Source: CAYMBP01 sp964388745 (GTDB lineage Bacteria > Babelota > Babeliae > Babelales > RVW-14). Taken from it: a DNA stretch of 64,000 nt. Below the pieces are notes generated by a model, which saw only the letters and a program-made list of their open reading frames with translations, was not told the origin of the DNA and searched no databases. This document shows, in pieces, positions 26,330 to 37,296 of this stretch. The first letter of the stretch is position 1, and each line of letters opens with the position of its first letter. Where the stretch lies: positions 62,001 to 126,000 of the forward strand of contig CAYMBP010000001.1 in NCBI GenBank assembly GCA_964388745.1, given 5' to 3'. A program made the translations under genes and the position numbers.

Positions 26330-27979
26330 ATGGAAGAAAAAGAATTGCGAGATCAAGTTATTGAAAAAAACATATCATTTATTGTTGTCACAGGAGGAGT
26401 TTGCTCATCAATTGGTAAAGGTGTACTTGTTTCTTCGTTGGGTGTGTTGCTCAGGCAGGCGGGTTATAGGCTTTCTCTTGTGAAGTGGGATCCTTATTTA
26501 AATGTTGATCCAGGAACAATGTCACCTTTGGTGCATGGAGAGGTTTTTGTTACTGCTGATGGAGCAGAAACAGATCTTGATTTAGGTCACTATGAACGAT
26601 TTGTTGGTATTGAGCTGGATCGCTCTTCATCAGTTTCTTCAGGTCAAATTTTTGAAGAAGTATTGCAAAAAGAGAGGGCTGGAGAGTTTCTTGGGAAATG
26701 CATACAATTAGTCCCTCATGTAGTTGATGCAACAAAAAAACGCCTCTTACAATTTGCTCTTGCTAAGAACGTTGAGTTTGTTTTGCTTGAGATTGGTGGA
26801 ACAGTTGGAGATATGGAGGGGAATGTTTTTCTTGAAGCAATTAGACAATTGCGAATGGAGCTTGGAAAAGAGCGGTTTATGCATGCTCACTTGAGCTATG
26901 TTCCCGTGCTTGGGTGGACAGGAGAAATAAAAACGAAGCCAACGCAGCATAGTGTAATTCAATTAAAGCAGGCAGGGCTTACTCCTGATTGCTTATTTTT
27001 GAGGTCAGATGCAGAAATTGACAGATCAAATGTTGATAAATTATCAGTAATGTGTGGTGTTGCAAAAGAGCTGATTTTTCATGTTCCAACAGCTCGTCCT
27101 ATATATTCACTTTTTTTGAATCTTAAAGAACAATGTGTGGGGCAGAGGATACAGGAATATTTTGGTGTTACTCAGATTAAAGATATTGATTTGTCTGAGT
27201 GGGCTAAGCTGATTGATATGATCGCAGCGGTTCAAAAAGAAGTCCGGGTTGTTTTGGTTGCGAAATATGTTGGAACAAATGATCCATATATCAGTGTTAT
27301 TGATGCTCTTAAAGTGGCAGGATATCATTGTGGTGTTGAGGTAAAGATACGAGTAGTCGATGCTGAACGAGCTGAAAGAGAGCCTGACTATTTATTAGAA
27401 ATGCTTTCTGACGCGCAAGGCGTTGTTGTGCCTGGTGGTTTTGATACACGAGGAATTAGTGGAAAAATTGCTGCAGCACGGTATGCTCGAGAAAATAAGA
27501 TTCCTTATTTTGGGTTATGCTTGGGTATGCAAATTATGCTTATTGAATTTGCTCAATCTCAGCTTGGTATGCAAAATGCAAATAGTACTGAAGTTGATAA
27601 AAACACTCCGCATCCAGTTATTTCATTACTTATTGAGCAGAAGAATATTGAACTTAAAGGAGCAACAATGCGTCTTGGCAATTATCCTTGTGCTATTATG
27701 CCAGAGAGTAAAGCTTATCAAGCTTATCAGCAAGATGTAGTTATTGAGCGACATCGTCATCGGTATGAATTTAATAATAGTTATAAGAAAATATATGAGG
27801 ATGCGGGAATAGTATTTTCAGGTATATATAAGGATAAAAATCTTGTTGAAATAGCTGAAATTAAAGATCAAGATTTCATGCTTGCAACACAGTTTCATCC
27901 AGAGTTTACGTCTTCACCATTGCGAGTACATCCCTTGTTTAAGCTTTTTATTGAAAATGTTGCCAATAAGGAATTATGA
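26330..27979 (+). CDS. pyrG: CTP synthase
   Basis: The enzyme makes CTP from UTP, ATP and glutamine. The synthetase domain has TGGVCSSIGKG, KWDPYLNVDPGTMSP and TADGAETDLDLGHYERF. The glutaminase domain has PYFGLCLGMQ with the catalytic Cys and QFHPEF with the catalytic His. Length 549 is standard. It stands between pepP and a strong promoter for rplM. Confidence 0.97.
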   Translation: MEEKELRDQVIEKNISFIVVTGGVCSSIGKGVLVSSLGVLLRQAGYRLSLVKWDPYLNVDPGTMSPLVHGEVFVTADGAETDLDLGHYERFVGIELDRSSSVSSGQIFEEVLQKERAGEFLGKCIQLVPHVVDATKKRLLQFALAKNVEFVLLEIGGTVGDMEGNVFLEAIRQLRMELGKERFMHAHLSYVPVLGWTGEIKTKPTQHSVIQLKQAGLTPDCLFLRSDAEIDRSNVDKLSVMCGVAKELIFHVPTARPIYSLFLNLKEQCVGQRIQEYFGVTQIKDIDLSEWAKLIDMIAAVQKEVRVVLVAKYVGTNDPYISVIDALKVAGYHCGVEVKIRVVDAERAEREPDYLLEMLSDAQGVVVPGGFDTRGISGKIAAARYARENKIPYFGLCLGMQIMLIEFAQSQLGMQNANSTEVDKNTPHPVISLLIEQKNIELKGATMRLGNYPCAIMPESKAYQAYQQDVVIERHRHRYEFNNSYKKIYEDAGIVFSGIYKDKNLVEIAEIKDQDFMLATQFHPEFTSSPLRVHPLFKLFIENVANKEL

Positions 27980-27988
27980 TTTCTGAGA

Positions 27989-28017
27989 TTGACCCTTTTG
28001 TAAATTTATCATACAAT
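27989..28017 (+). promoter_or_regulatory. Promoter for rplM
   Basis: TTGACC (27989-27994) and TACAAT (28012-28017) are 17 bases apart, each 5 of 6 to the sigma70 consensus. The leader to rplM would be about 55 bases. Confidence 0.65.
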
Positions 28018-28079
28018 GAAGTCACCTCTTTTCTCCTTGTAGATTTTACCACAAATGAAAATAAAAGGACTAGCTTATT

Positions 28080-28505
28080 ATGGATATGAACAAGAGCTTC
28101 TATTTAAAAAAGGAGCAACGAGCGCCTAAGTGGCATGTAATAGATGCTACAGATAAAATTCTTGGACGATTGTCAACAGAAATTGCCGATAAATTGCGAG
28201 GTAAAGTTAATCCTTTTTACACACCATCAACAGATTCTGGAGACTATGTTGTGGTTATTAATTGCGATAAGATTAAGTTGACAGGTAATAAGTGGGAAGA
28301 CAAGATTTATAGAACATATTCAGGATGGCGAAGTGGCCAGAAAGAACGCACAGCCTTGGAGCTTTACAAAAAAGATCCTCGGGAGATTGTACGTCTTTCT
28401 GTTCGAGGAATGCTTCCTAAAAATAAGCTTAATCGCTGTATTATTAAAAAACTTAAGCTTTATTCTGGAGCTGAACATAATCATCAGGCTCAGGTGGGCG
28501 TATAA
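28080..28505 (+). CDS. rplM: Ribosomal protein L13 (uL13)
   Basis: The 141-residue protein has WHVIDATDKILGRLST, YTPSTDSGDYVVVINC and VRGMLPKNKLNR, all typical of uL13 in the large subunit. In most bacteria rpsI (S9) follows in the same operon. Here a terminator follows and then lpxC, so rplM is a single-gene transcript with its own promoter. Confidence 0.97.
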   Translation: MDMNKSFYLKKEQRAPKWHVIDATDKILGRLSTEIADKLRGKVNPFYTPSTDSGDYVVVINCDKIKLTGNKWEDKIYRTYSGWRSGQKERTALELYKKDPREIVRLSVRGMLPKNKLNRCIIKKLKLYSGAEHNHQAQVGV

Positions 28506-28537
28506 GCTTTAATATCAGAAGAAGCAAAATAAAAGTT

Positions 28538-28573
28538 AAGCAGGGGCTATTGTAAAATGCCCCTGCTTTTTTT
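28538..28573 (+). terminator. Intrinsic terminator after rplM
   Basis: AAGCAGGGGC (28538-28547) pairs perfectly with GCCCCTGCTT (28559-28568) across an 11-base loop, followed by a T-run to 28573. Confidence 0.9.
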
Positions 28574-28601
28574 GTATTGTACAAATACTTATGGAGATAA
28601 G

Positions 28602-29471
28602 ATGATGAGTAGTTTTCAAAAAACTGTCAAAAAATCAGTTTTTCTTGGGGGTATTGGTGTTCACTCTGGAGGACCTGTTTCTTTGCAAATTTATCCAGCA
28701 GAAGCGGATACAGGAATCATTTTTAGAAATAATAAACACTTGCAAGACCCTATTAAAATTGGAAAAATTGTTCCAGAAGAAGCAATGCATGCAACAGTAT
28801 TAAAAGGGCGGTCATGGGGGTTAAGTACTGTTGAACATCTAATGGCTGCGTTGATGGGAATGGAAATTGATAATGCTGAGATAATTGTAAATGGGTATGA
28901 GGTTCCTATTTTTGATGGGAGTGCTGCGCCATTTGTTCATGCAATTCAAGAAGCCGAATTAGAGGTTTTAAAAGCCGCTCGAAAATGGATAACTCCTCGA
29001 AAAGAGATAATGCTTGAAAAGCAAGAAGGAATTCGATTGTTTTTATCTCCAGATGCTCAGTTGTATAATGAAAAAGCTCTTTATATGGAGTATTCTGGAT
29101 CTTTTGATCATCCTCTTATTGGTAGTGGAATAGAGCAAGGCAAAGTGACTTCTGAGTATTTTATTAAATCTATTGCCCCTGCAAGAACATTTGGATTTCT
29201 TGAGCAATTACCATTTTTGCGTAGCTACAATCTTGCTCAGGGGAGTTCTTTGGGGAATACAGTTGTATTGAGTAAAGAGGGATTTGTAAATAATATCCGT
29301 TATAAAAATGAATGTATGCGCCATAAATTTCTTGATCTTTTTGGAGACTTGGCTCTTCTGGGTTACGCTCTTGTTGGTAGAGTTTCTGCCAGAAGAACCG
29401 GACATAATTTTAATCGGATGGTCATTCAGCATTATCTTAATAATAATGATGAATGGCGAGTGTTTGAGTAA
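28602..29471 (+). CDS. lpxC: UDP-3-O-acyl-GlcNAc deacetylase
   Basis: LpxC carries out the committed step of lipid A synthesis with a Zn ion. The zinc ligands are seen in LSTVEHLMAAL and RHKFLDLFGD; GIGVHSGG and FDGSAAPFV are also family hallmarks. I start at ATG 28602 (289 residues) with GGAG five bases upstream; a longer frame from 28557 begins inside the rplM terminator. It converges on rseP with three bases between the stops. Confidence 0.96.
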   Translation: MMSSFQKTVKKSVFLGGIGVHSGGPVSLQIYPAEADTGIIFRNNKHLQDPIKIGKIVPEEAMHATVLKGRSWGLSTVEHLMAALMGMEIDNAEIIVNGYEVPIFDGSAAPFVHAIQEAELEVLKAARKWITPRKEIMLEKQEGIRLFLSPDAQLYNEKALYMEYSGSFDHPLIGSGIEQGKVTSEYFIKSIAPARTFGFLEQLPFLRSYNLAQGSSLGNTVVLSKEGFVNNIRYKNECMRHKFLDLFGDLALLGYALVGRVSARRTGHNFNRMVIQHYLNNNDEWRVFE

Positions 29472-29474
29472 AAA

Positions 29475-30635
29475 TTAAAAAAACTTACTTTTTATCATGA
29501 GATAGAACTGATAGATTCGTTCACCAAAAAGAGAGGCAACATCTTTATAAGTAAGGAAAAGAAAGAGTGCAATAAATAAAACAAATGATGTTAAATTAAT
29601 TCCGAGTTTAATTGAATCTGGAATTTTTCGTCGAATAATAGCCTCTATGGTAACAAAAAGAAGTTGCCCACCATCAACAATTCCAAGAGGTAAAAGGTTA
29701 ATAAGGGCAAGATTTATGCTGATAATTGCTAAAAAAATAAAGAATGGAATAAACCCTACTTGAACTGAAGTAAAGCTATTAGCTAAAATCAGGAGAGGTC
29801 CTCCTGCACCATCTAAAGAGCCGCTTGATATAAGCTTGCTAATGCTTTGACCAATAAGCTTTATCCATTTAATAGTTTCATAAAATCCCTTTTTAAGAGC
29901 CTGAGAAAAGGAAGCTTTTTGATACGGCATTCCTAAGGCTACACCGAGTGCACCAACGGCTTTACCTTGTTCCATGCGAGAGCCAAGAGTGATTGAGAAT
30001 TCTTTTTTGCTATTGTCTCTCATGACAGTAAGGGAAATTGTTTGATTTGGATTTTTTCTTGTCTCCTCAAGAAAAAGAGTGTCTGCATTTTCAATAAGAT
30101 TGTTTTGATTGTCAATAAGCTTAATAGTGTTAATTTCTACAATAAGATCCTTAGGAAGCAAGCCCCCTTTGTCTGCCGCAGATTGAGTAGTAACTCCAGT
30201 TACCAATAAACCTGGATTGTTACTTTCAGCTCCAACAAGAAAAAGAGCGGTAAAAATAAAATATGAAAAAAGTAAGTTAAATATAATGCCACCGCTTAGT
30301 ACGAGAAATTTTTGCCAATAAGGCTTCTGTGAAAAAGAGTCTGTTCCTTCATGATGAGAGAATTCTTGGTCTCCTTGGCCAACTTCGGCATGACCAGCTA
30401 TCTCAACATAGCCACCTAGTGGCAAAAGAGCTAGTCTGAAATTTGTACTACCAATCTTTTTTTTAATAATTTCTGGTCCAAATCCAATAGAAAATGTTGG
30501 CGTATGAATATTAAATAGCTTGCAAAAAAGAAAGTGTCCCAATTCGTGCACCGTGACAAGCGCCCCGAAACCAAATATTGTATAAAGAAGTGGTAATAAT
30601 TTAGAGGTTAATAATGGAAAAAAACTGCTTGGCAT
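29475..30635 (-). CDS. rseP: RseP/S2P-family intramembrane zinc metalloprotease
   Basis: The protein has VTVHELGHFLF (HExxH in the first membrane helix), FGPEIIKKKIG, LLPLGGYVEIAG, one PDZ-like region (GLLPKDLIVEIN) and NLLPLGIVDGGQL, which supplies the third metal ligand. Such proteases cut membrane-bound regulators or leftover signal peptides. The start is ATG 30635 (386 residues), because AAAGGAG precedes it and the next residues lead into the first helix. The frame stays open 408 bases upstream but shows no conserved sequence. E. coli RseP has two PDZ domains. Confidence 0.92.
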   Translation of the reverse strand: MPSSFFPLLTSKLLPLLYTIFGFGALVTVHELGHFLFCKLFNIHTPTFSIGFGPEIIKKKIGSTNFRLALLPLGGYVEIAGHAEVGQGDQEFSHHEGTDSFSQKPYWQKFLVLSGGIIFNLLFSYFIFTALFLVGAESNNPGLLVTGVTTQSAADKGGLLPKDLIVEINTIKLIDNQNNLIENADTLFLEETRKNPNQTISLTVMRDNSKKEFSITLGSRMEQGKAVGALGVALGMPYQKASFSQALKKGFYETIKWIKLIGQSISKLISSGSLDGAGGPLLILANSFTSVQVGFIPFFIFLAIISINLALINLLPLGIVDGGQLLFVTIEAIIRRKIPDSIKLGINLTSFVLFIALFLFLTYKDVASLFGERIYQFYLMIKSKFF

Positions 30636-31153
30636 GAAAACTCCTTTGCTCGGTGTTACCCTTGTTTTAAGTGAATAAATTCCTACAGAAAGATTTTTTT
30701 CCAGTTTACCGACTTTTTGAGTATTTATCAAAAAGAGATCAAGGAATTGCTCGTGCGCATGGGTATATTTTCTATTAGGGTTTTTCAGGGCAGGTTCGAA
30801 AAAGAAAATAAAATGTCTTATTGTCCTACCCTCCAGCAAAATGAAGAAAAAAAGATGAAAGATTTTCTTTGTGTGTTTAATAAGCTTATAATATCTGGAG
30901 TAATTTTTACTTGAAAAAATTGTAGAAAAATATAGAATGGTACCAGTATTTCCCGAATAGCTGAAAAGGCCTTCTGTGTTTTCTAGTAGCCCTTGTCTAT
31001 TCTGTTTTAAACCAAAGGCATGTGTTCTTTGCTTTAATTGCATTGAACATTTCAGTAAGCTTTGGGAAAAAATATGCCATAAAATTTGACTATGTCAGTG
31101 GCTTTGATAAAGCAATTTTTAATAAGTTTCTGTTTAACGTTGTAGGATTCAAT
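30636..31153 (+). promoter_or_regulatory. Intergenic region with candidate promoter of the ribosomal protein block
   Basis: This 518-base AT-rich gap lies between divergent rseP and rpsL. TTGAAA (30911-30916) and TAGAAT (30933-30938), 16 bases apart, form the best plus-strand promoter, leaving a leader of about 210 bases before rpsL. Frames that stay open here (for example 30717-30914) have no ribosome site or recognisable sequence. I saw no tRNA. A regulatory leader RNA is possible but not shown. Confidence 0.5.
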
Positions 31154-31540
31154 ATGCCAACGATAAACCAACTCGTGCGAGAAAATCGCAAAAAAGTGGT
31201 TAGCAAGACTAAATCACCAGCTCTTAACTCTTGTCCGCAGCGACGAGGAGTGTGTGTTAGGGTGTATACGCAGACGCCGAAAAAACCGAACTCTGCGCTT
31301 CGAAAAGTAGCTCGTGTAAAGCTTACAACCGGCAAAGAGGTGACTGCCTATATTCCCGGAGTAGGTCATAACTTGCAAGAGCACTCTGTGGTGCTCGTTC
31401 GAGGTGGAAGAGTAAAGGATCTTCCTGGTGTGCGTTATCACATTGTGCGTGGAGCTCTTGACTCTGCGGGTGTTGAAGCGCGTAATCAAAGTCGTTCTTT
31501 GTATGGTGCTAAACGTAAGAAGGGGTCTAAGGATGCCTAG
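31154..31540 (+). CDS. rpsL: Ribosomal protein S12 (uS12)
   Basis: The 128-residue protein starts at MPTINQLVR (ATG 31154 with AGGA at 7 bases); the longer upstream frame is not coding. [11 protein letters not shown] and [12 protein letters not shown] are the decoding-centre loops, with the streptomycin-sensitive lysines present. It is the first gene of the str operon and overlaps rpsG by 8 bp. Confidence 0.98.
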   Translation: MPTINQLVRENRKKVVSKTKSPALNSCPQRRGVCVRVYTQTPKKPNSALRKVARVKLTTGKEVTAYIPGVGHNLQEHSVVLVRGGRVKDLPGVRYHIVRGALDSAGVEARNQSRSLYGAKRKKGSKDA

Positions 31541-32015
31541 GCGCAAATCTGTAAATGTAGTCAGAGATGTTGGTGTTGATCCTCGTTTTGGCTCACAGCT
31601 TATCCAAAAATTTATTAATATGGTTATGGAGCGAGGAAAAAAGTCCTTGGCTCGTTCTATTGTTTACTCCGCTCTTGATGTAATTGTAAAAAAGCAGGGT
31701 GGTGACGATAAAAAAGCGCAAGCGGTATTTGAAAAAGCTATTGCTCAAGTGAGGCCATATATTGAGGTTCGATCTCGTCGGGTTGGTGGTAGCGTGTATC
31801 AAATTCCTACAGAAGTTCGAGCATCTCGTGCGCTTGCTTTATCAATGAGATGGCTTATTGACTCAGCATCAAAGCGTTCAGATAAAACTATGCATGCTCG
31901 ACTTGCACAAGAGTTTCTTGAGGCTAGTGAGGGGCATGGAAATGCCGTTAAGAAAAAGACGGATGTGCATCGTATGGCTGAAGCAAATAGAGCCTTTTCT
32001 CATTATGCCTGGTAA
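31533..32015 (+). CDS. rpsG: Ribosomal protein S7 (uS7)
   Basis: The 160-residue protein starts MPRRKSVN and has [28 protein letters not shown] and [19 protein letters not shown], as in all bacterial uS7, which nucleates the 30S head. The ATG lies inside the end of rpsL with AAGG just before it. Confidence 0.98.
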   Translation: MPRRKSVNVVRDVGVDPRFGSQLIQKFINMVMERGKKSLARSIVYSALDVIVKKQGGDDKKAQAVFEKAIAQVRPYIEVRSRRVGGSVYQIPTEVRASRALALSMRWLIDSASKRSDKTMHARLAQEFLEASEGHGNAVKKKTDVHRMAEANRAFSHYAW

Positions 32016-32027
32016 TGCGGAGTTGTT

Positions 32028-34103
32028 ATGAGTAATGCAAAAGAAAAATTAAAAAACTGTAGAAATATTGGCATTATGGCCCATATTGATGCGGGTAAGA
32101 CAACCACCACAGAGCGAGTATTGTTTTATACTGGTGTTTCGCATAAAATTGGTGAGGTTCATGAAGGTGAAGCTATCATGGACTGGATGGAGCAGGAGCA
32201 AGAAAGAGGTATTACTATTACTTCTGCTGCCACAACTTGCATGTGGAAAGATCATAAAATCAACATTATTGATACTCCTGGGCACGTTGATTTTACCATA
32301 GAGGTAGAGCGATCTCTTCGTGTTTTAGATGGTTCGGTTGCAGTATTTTGCGGTGTTGGGGGCGTTGAGCCACAGTCTGAAACGGTTTGGCGACAGTCTG
32401 ACAAGCATCATGTTCCTCGAATTGCCTTTGTAAATAAGTTAGATCGAATAGGTGCTGATTATTTTGCTGTTGTTGATGAGGTTGCGGATAAGCTTGATGG
32501 TAATCCATTGGCCATGCAGATTCCTGTGGGGCAATCTGAAGAGTTTTCAGCTATAATTGATGTTTTAACAAAAAAAATGGCTGTTTTTGAAGATTCTTCT
32601 ATGGGGTCAACTATTTCTTGGTCTGATATACCAAGTGAATATGAAGATAAGGTTGAAGAGCTTTATCAAAAAATTGTTGAAAAAGCATGTGATTTTGATG
32701 ATGCTTTAGCTGAAAAGTTTTTGGAAGAAAAACCTATTGAGCTTGCTGAAATCAAAGCAGCCTTGAGAAAAGGAGTTGTGAGTCAGCAAGTAACTCCAAT
32801 GTTTTGTGGTTCTGCATTTAAGAATAAAGGTGTACAGCTTTTGTTAGATGCTGTTATTGATTATTTGCCTTCGCCGCTTGAAGTTCCGGCAATTGAGGGA
32901 ACAAACCCTGATACAGAAGCTGTAGAAAAGCGTGAAACAGATGCGAAAGAGCCATTTTGTGCGTTAGCATTTAAAATTATGGTTGATCCGTTTGTTGGCT
33001 CTTTGACATTTGTTCGTGTTTATTCTGGTGCGCTGGACGCAGGATCTTATATTTTTAATGCAAGCAAAGGCAAAAAAGAGCGAGTAAGTCGCTTGTTGAA
33101 AATGCACTCAAATAAGCGAGAAGAAGTAAAGAGTGTGAGCGCTGGTGATATTGTTGCTGTTGTGGGTGTAAAAGATGTCACAACAGGTGATACCTTCTGT
33201 GATGAAAAAGCGCCAATTATATTGGAATCAATTACAGCGCCGGAGCCGGTTATTAGTATTGCTATTGAGCCTAAAGGTAAAGGTGATTATGAAAAGATGG
33301 TGACGTCTTTAAGAAAGCTGATGCAAGAAGATCCTTCGTTTAGGTTCAGTTATAATCCAGAAACAAGTCAAACGATTATTGAGGGTATGGGTGAATTGCA
33401 TCTTGAAATTATCGTTGATCGCTTGTTAAGGGAGCATAAAGTAGATGCAAGTGTTGGTAAGGCGCAGGTTGCTTATAAAGAAACTATTCAAAAATCAATT
33501 GAGGTTGAAGGAAAGTTTGTTCGGCAGTCTGGTGGTCATGGGCAATACGGGCATGTTTGGTTACGCATTGAGCCACTTGAGCGAGGCGAAGGATTTGAGT
33601 TCAATAATGAAATTACCGGTGGTGTAATTCCAAAAGAATTTATTCCTGGTATTGAAAAAGGGGTTAAAGAAGCGTTGAATGCTGGTGTTTTGGGAGGCTA
33701 TCCTGTAGTTGATGTTAAAGTTGCCGTTTATGATGGATCATTTCATGATGTTGACTCATCTGAACTTGCGTTCAAAATTGCAGCATCTATGGCATTTAGA
33801 GATGGTACGCTTAAGGCATCACCAGTATTTCTTGAGCCAATTATGAAGGTTGAAGTTGTAACTCCTGAAGAAAATATGGGTGACGTTATGGGAGATTTAA
33901 ATTCACGACGTGGCCGTATATTGGGAATGGATTCTCGAAAAGGCGCGCAACTTATTTCTGCTGAGGTACCACTTGGAGAAATGTTTGGCTATGCAACTCA
34001 GTTGCGCTCAATGACCAAGGGACGTGCAGATTACTCCATGCAGTTTGAAGTTTATAGAGAAGTCCCAAAAAATATTCAGGATAGTATTATTGTTAAAAAA
34101 TAA
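32028..34103 (+). CDS. fusA: Elongation factor G
   Basis: This translocation GTPase of 691 residues has the P-loop [24 protein letters not shown] and [10 protein letters not shown], then domains II to V with the conserved [11 protein letters not shown] and [11 protein letters not shown]. It follows rpsG by 12 bases in the usual str order. A single canonical EF-G; no second copy is seen in the window. Confidence 0.98.
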   Translation: MSNAKEKLKNCRNIGIMAHIDAGKTTTTERVLFYTGVSHKIGEVHEGEAIMDWMEQEQERGITITSAATTCMWKDHKINIIDTPGHVDFTIEVERSLRVLDGSVAVFCGVGGVEPQSETVWRQSDKHHVPRIAFVNKLDRIGADYFAVVDEVADKLDGNPLAMQIPVGQSEEFSAIIDVLTKKMAVFEDSSMGSTISWSDIPSEYEDKVEELYQKIVEKACDFDDALAEKFLEEKPIELAEIKAALRKGVVSQQVTPMFCGSAFKNKGVQLLLDAVIDYLPSPLEVPAIEGTNPDTEAVEKRETDAKEPFCALAFKIMVDPFVGSLTFVRVYSGALDAGSYIFNASKGKKERVSRLLKMHSNKREEVKSVSAGDIVAVVGVKDVTTGDTFCDEKAPIILESITAPEPVISIAIEPKGKGDYEKMVTSLRKLMQEDPSFRFSYNPETSQTIIEGMGELHLEIIVDRLLREHKVDASVGKAQVAYKETIQKSIEVEGKFVRQSGGHGQYGHVWLRIEPLERGEGFEFNNEITGGVIPKEFIPGIEKGVKEALNAGVLGGYPVVDVKVAVYDGSFHDVDSSELAFKIAASMAFRDGTLKASPVFLEPIMKVEVVTPEENMGDVMGDLNSRRGRILGMDSRKGAQLISAEVPLGEMFGYATQLRSMTKGRADYSMQFEVYREVPKNIQDSIIVKK

Positions 34104-34136
34104 TGTTGATTGTTTGAGTCTGGAAGGGTAAATACG

Positions 34137-35327
34137 ATGGCAAAAGCCGTATTTGAACGAACAAAGACGCACTGTAATGTTGGAACAATAGGTCACGTTG
34201 ATCATGGAAAAACAACCTTGACCGCGGCAATTACTAAAGTGCTTGCAGAAAAAGGTGGCGCTGAGTTTACAGCGTATGATCAGATTGATAAAGCTCCTGA
34301 AGAGCGAGCTCGGGGTATTACAATTTCTGCTACTCACGTAGAGTATGAAACGGCTAATCGTCACTATGCTCACGTTGATTGTCCTGGTCACGCAGACTAT
34401 GTAAAAAATATGATTACTGGTGCTGCACAAATGGATGGTGCGATTCTTGTAGTATCCGCTGCTGATGGTCCAATGCCTCAAACCAAAGAGCATATTATTC
34501 TTGCTGGACAAGTTGGTGTTCCTGCAATTGTAGTTTATCTCAACAAGGTTGATATGGTTGATGATGAAGGCATGGTTGAGCTTGTTGAAGAAGAAATTCG
34601 TGAGTTGTTAAGCAAGTATAATTTTCCAGGTGATGAAATTCCTATTGTTAGAGGTTCTGCATTGAAAGCTCTTCAAGGTGATTCATCAGACATTGGTGCT
34701 CCTTCTATCTTTAAATTGATGGAAAAGGTTGACGAATATATTCCAACTCCTCAACGAGACATCGATAAACCATACTTGATGCCAATTGAAGATGTTTTTT
34801 CAATATCAGGTCGTGGAACAGTGGTAACTGGAAGAATTGAAGCGGGCTCTGTCAATATTGGTGATGAAGTTGAAATTGTTGGGTTAAGAGATACTCAAAA
34901 GACAACGGTCACTGGTGTTGAAATGTTTAAAAAAGAAATGAAAGAAGGGCATGCTGGAGATAACGTTGGAATTCTTCTTCGAGGTATTAAAAAAGAAGAA
35001 GTTGAGCGTGGGCAGGTTCTTGCAAAACCAGGATCTATTAAGCCACATAAGAAATTTAAGGCTCAAATTGTTATTCTTTCAAAAGATGAAGGAGGAAGAC
35101 ACAGTCCGTTTTTCTCAGGCTATAGGCCACAATTTTATTTTAGAACAACTGATGTAACTGGATCTGTGACTCTTCCTGAGGGTCGAGAAATGGTTATGCC
35201 TGGTGATGATGTAGAGCTTAATGTTGAATTGGTAAGCAGCATTGCTATGGAGAAAGAGTTAAAGTTTGCTGTTCGAGAAGGTGGTCGAACAATTGGTGCA
35301 GGCATTGTTACAGAGATTATAGAGTAA
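34137..35327 (+). CDS. tuf: Elongation factor Tu
   Basis: The 396-residue protein has [31 protein letters not shown] and NKVDMVDD, and a full beta-barrel domain pair. It brings aminoacyl-tRNA to the ribosome. The start is ATG 34137 after GGAAGGG; an ATG-frame extension from 34110 is not supported. It ends the str genes and leads into rpsJ 31 bases later. Confidence 0.98.
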   Translation: MAKAVFERTKTHCNVGTIGHVDHGKTTLTAAITKVLAEKGGAEFTAYDQIDKAPEERARGITISATHVEYETANRHYAHVDCPGHADYVKNMITGAAQMDGAILVVSAADGPMPQTKEHIILAGQVGVPAIVVYLNKVDMVDDEGMVELVEEEIRELLSKYNFPGDEIPIVRGSALKALQGDSSDIGAPSIFKLMEKVDEYIPTPQRDIDKPYLMPIEDVFSISGRGTVVTGRIEAGSVNIGDEVEIVGLRDTQKTTVTGVEMFKKEMKEGHAGDNVGILLRGIKKEEVERGQVLAKPGSIKPHKKFKAQIVILSKDEGGRHSPFFSGYRPQFYFRTTDVTGSVTLPEGREMVMPGDDVELNVELVSSIAMEKELKFAVREGGRTIGAGIVTEIIE

Positions 35328-35358
35328 TTTCTTATTTAATTGAAAGTAACGTAGCGTT

Positions 35359-35664
35359 ATGAAAAAACAAAAAATACGCCTGACACTTAAATCATATGAT
35401 CATCAGCTACTCGATAGTGCGGTTAAGCAAATTGTTATGACTGTAAAGAGAACAGGTTCTCATGTATTGGGGCCTGTTCCCCTTCCTAATAAGCGCAGAT
35501 GCTTTACAGTATTGAGATCGCCTCACGTAGATAAAAAATCTCGTGAGCAGTTTGAATTAACAACACATAAGCGCATTATTGATATTGTTTCTCCTGTAGA
35601 GCAGACAATGGACGCCTTGATGAGATTAAATATTTCTGCGGGCGTTGATGTTGAAATTCGATAG
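35359..35664 (+). CDS. rpsJ: Ribosomal protein S10 (uS10)
   Basis: The 101-residue protein has [41 protein letters not shown] and the short C-terminal [10 protein letters not shown]. It belongs to the 30S head and also binds NusB in antitermination. First gene of the S10 operon. Confidence 0.98.
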   Translation: MKKQKIRLTLKSYDHQLLDSAVKQIVMTVKRTGSHVLGPVPLPNKRRCFTVLRSPHVDKKSREQFELTTHKRIIDIVSPVEQTMDALMRLNISAGVDVEIR

Positions 35665-35683
35665 TTTTTAAGTTGGGGCAACA

Positions 35684-36301
35684 ATGTTGAATGGCATTTT
35701 AGGTAAAAAAGTAGGAATGACACAGCTTTTTGATGAAAAAGGCAATGTTGTTCCTGTAACTGTTGTTGATGTTGGAACGCTTTTTGTAACACAGGTGAAA
35801 ACTGCAGAGCGAGATGGTTACACAGCTTTACAAGTTGGTATTCCTAAAAAAAGAGCTCAAAAGATGGCATTTTCTTCTGATTGGTTAAAAGCGAAAAAAA
35901 ATTTCTTTGCACACATTAAAGAAATTAAACTTGATGATGCAGCTGATTACAGTGCAGGGCAAGAGCTTGCAATTGCTAATACATCATTAAGTGAGGGTGA
36001 CAAGGTTAGTGTTACCTCAGATTCTCGAGGGCTTGGTTTCCAAGGGGTTGTAAAGCGCTGGGGGTTTGGTGGTGGTCCAGGAAGTCATGGATCTAATTTT
36101 CATCGAATACCTGGAGCAATTGGAAATATGAGAACTCAGGGTGAAGTTCTTAAAGGAACAAAGTTGCCAGGGCATATGGGGGCAAAACAGGTAACTGTTG
36201 CTGGTTTAGAAATTGTTCGTATAGATAATGAATCCGCGTGTCTTTTTATCAAAGGTTCTATTCCAGGTAAGAAAGATACTCTCATTGTTGTCAAAAAGTA
36301 G
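35684..36301 (+). CDS. rplC: Ribosomal protein L3 (uL3)
   Basis: The 205-residue protein starts [19 protein letters not shown] and has the extended-loop motif [15 protein letters not shown] with [13 protein letters not shown], which reaches towards the peptidyl-transferase centre. Confidence 0.98.
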   Translation: MLNGILGKKVGMTQLFDEKGNVVPVTVVDVGTLFVTQVKTAERDGYTALQVGIPKKRAQKMAFSSDWLKAKKNFFAHIKEIKLDDAADYSAGQELAIANTSLSEGDKVSVTSDSRGLGFQGVVKRWGFGGGPGSHGSNFHRIPGAIGNMRTQGEVLKGTKLPGHMGAKQVTVAGLEIVRIDNESACLFIKGSIPGKKDTLIVVKK

Positions 36302-36312
36302 GGAAATTGGAT

Positions 36313-36957
36313 ATGACAAAAGTGCAAGTCTACGATGCCAATGGATTATCTCAAGAAGAGATAACTCTTAAAGGCGGCGATGAGATAAGTAAAAAGCAAA
36401 TAAGTGAGTTAACATTTGGATTAGCAGTTCGCGTCTCACGTCAAAATGCACGTCAGGGAACTGTCGGATGCAAAGACCGGGGGGCTGTTTCTTTTTCAGG
36501 TAGAAAGCCATGGAAGCAAAAGGGAACAGGACGAGCGAGGGCTGGAACGCTTAGGTCTCCATTATGGAGAAAAGGGGGCGTTACATTTGGTCCTCAACAA
36601 CGGACTCGTACATTGGCGCTTAATAAAAAGCAGCGTTCTCGTGTTTTTAATAATTTATTTTTCTCTCGTGCAGAAGAAAATGGATTATTTTGTGTTGATG
36701 CATTCAGCAATACAAGTAAGCCTTCAACAAAAAGTGCTGTGGCGATGTTGAAAAAACTGAATGTTTCTCGTGAGCCTGTAGTTGTTTTTGTTCCTTGGGA
36801 TGATACATTAACACAGCTTTCGTTTAGAAATATTCCATCAGTGAGAATTTTGTCGTTCGATCAGCCAAATGTTCAGGATTTAAGTTGGGCAAAACATTGG
36901 GTCTTTCTCAAGAGAGATGTAGACCTATTTAACGATATGGTTGTGCGATGGAGTTAA
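36313..36957 (+). CDS. rplD: Ribosomal protein L4 (uL4)
   Basis: The 214-residue protein has the extended loop [19 protein letters not shown] that lines the exit tunnel. In E. coli L4 also represses its own operon; whether that holds here is unknown. ATG 36313 is chosen over TTG 36307. It overlaps rplW by 10 bp. Confidence 0.97.
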   Translation: MTKVQVYDANGLSQEEITLKGGDEISKKQISELTFGLAVRVSRQNARQGTVGCKDRGAVSFSGRKPWKQKGTGRARAGTLRSPLWRKGGVTFGPQQRTRTLALNKKQRSRVFNNLFFSRAEENGLFCVDAFSNTSKPSTKSAVAMLKKLNVSREPVVVFVPWDDTLTQLSFRNIPSVRILSFDQPNVQDLSWAKHWVFLKRDVDLFNDMVVRWS

Positions 36958-37295
36958 ATATTTATGATATTATCACTGGTGTGGTAGTAACAAGTAAAAG
37001 CGTAAAGACTCACAAGCAAGAAGGTAAAATTACTTTCTGGATAAATAAGCTTGCGAATAAAATTGTTGTTAAGCAAGCAGTTGAAAAGATCTGGGACGTA
37101 AAAGTTGGCGCAGTGAGAATAATTAATGTTTCAGGTAAAAAGAGATCTTTTGCTCGTAAAGGGTATATAACTGCTGATCGAAAGAAAGCTATTATTACTC
37201 TTAAAAAGGGATATAAGATTGATGTTCCTGGCATGTACGAAAATATTGGGGCTCAAAGCGCAGAAGTTGCTCCTGTAAGCGAAGAAGGAAAGTAA
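36948..37295 (+). CDS. rplW: Ribosomal protein L23 (uL23)
   Basis: The 115-residue protein has [15 protein letters not shown], then [23 protein letters not shown] and [13 protein letters not shown]. uL23 sits at the tunnel exit and docks trigger factor and SRP. The C terminus has an Ala/Glu-rich tail of about 15 residues beyond the usual fold. Confidence 0.96.
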   Translation: MELNIYDIITGVVVTSKSVKTHKQEGKITFWINKLANKIVVKQAVEKIWDVKVGAVRIINVSGKKRSFARKGYITADRKKAIITLKKGYKIDVPGMYENIGAQSAEVAPVSEEGK

Positions 37296-37296
37296 A

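Noticed and set aside
30785..30815. tRNA T-arm-like GGTTCGAA
   Set aside because: No matching stems, anticodon arm or acceptor can be formed around it.
30717..30914. 65-residue plus-strand ORF upstream of rpsL
   Set aside because: No ribosome site, no recognisable sequence, and it lies in the leader and promoter region.
30636..31043. N-terminal extension of rseP by 136 residues
   Set aside because: The frame is open by chance; a strong ribosome site precedes ATG 30635 and the extension shows no membrane or family sequence.
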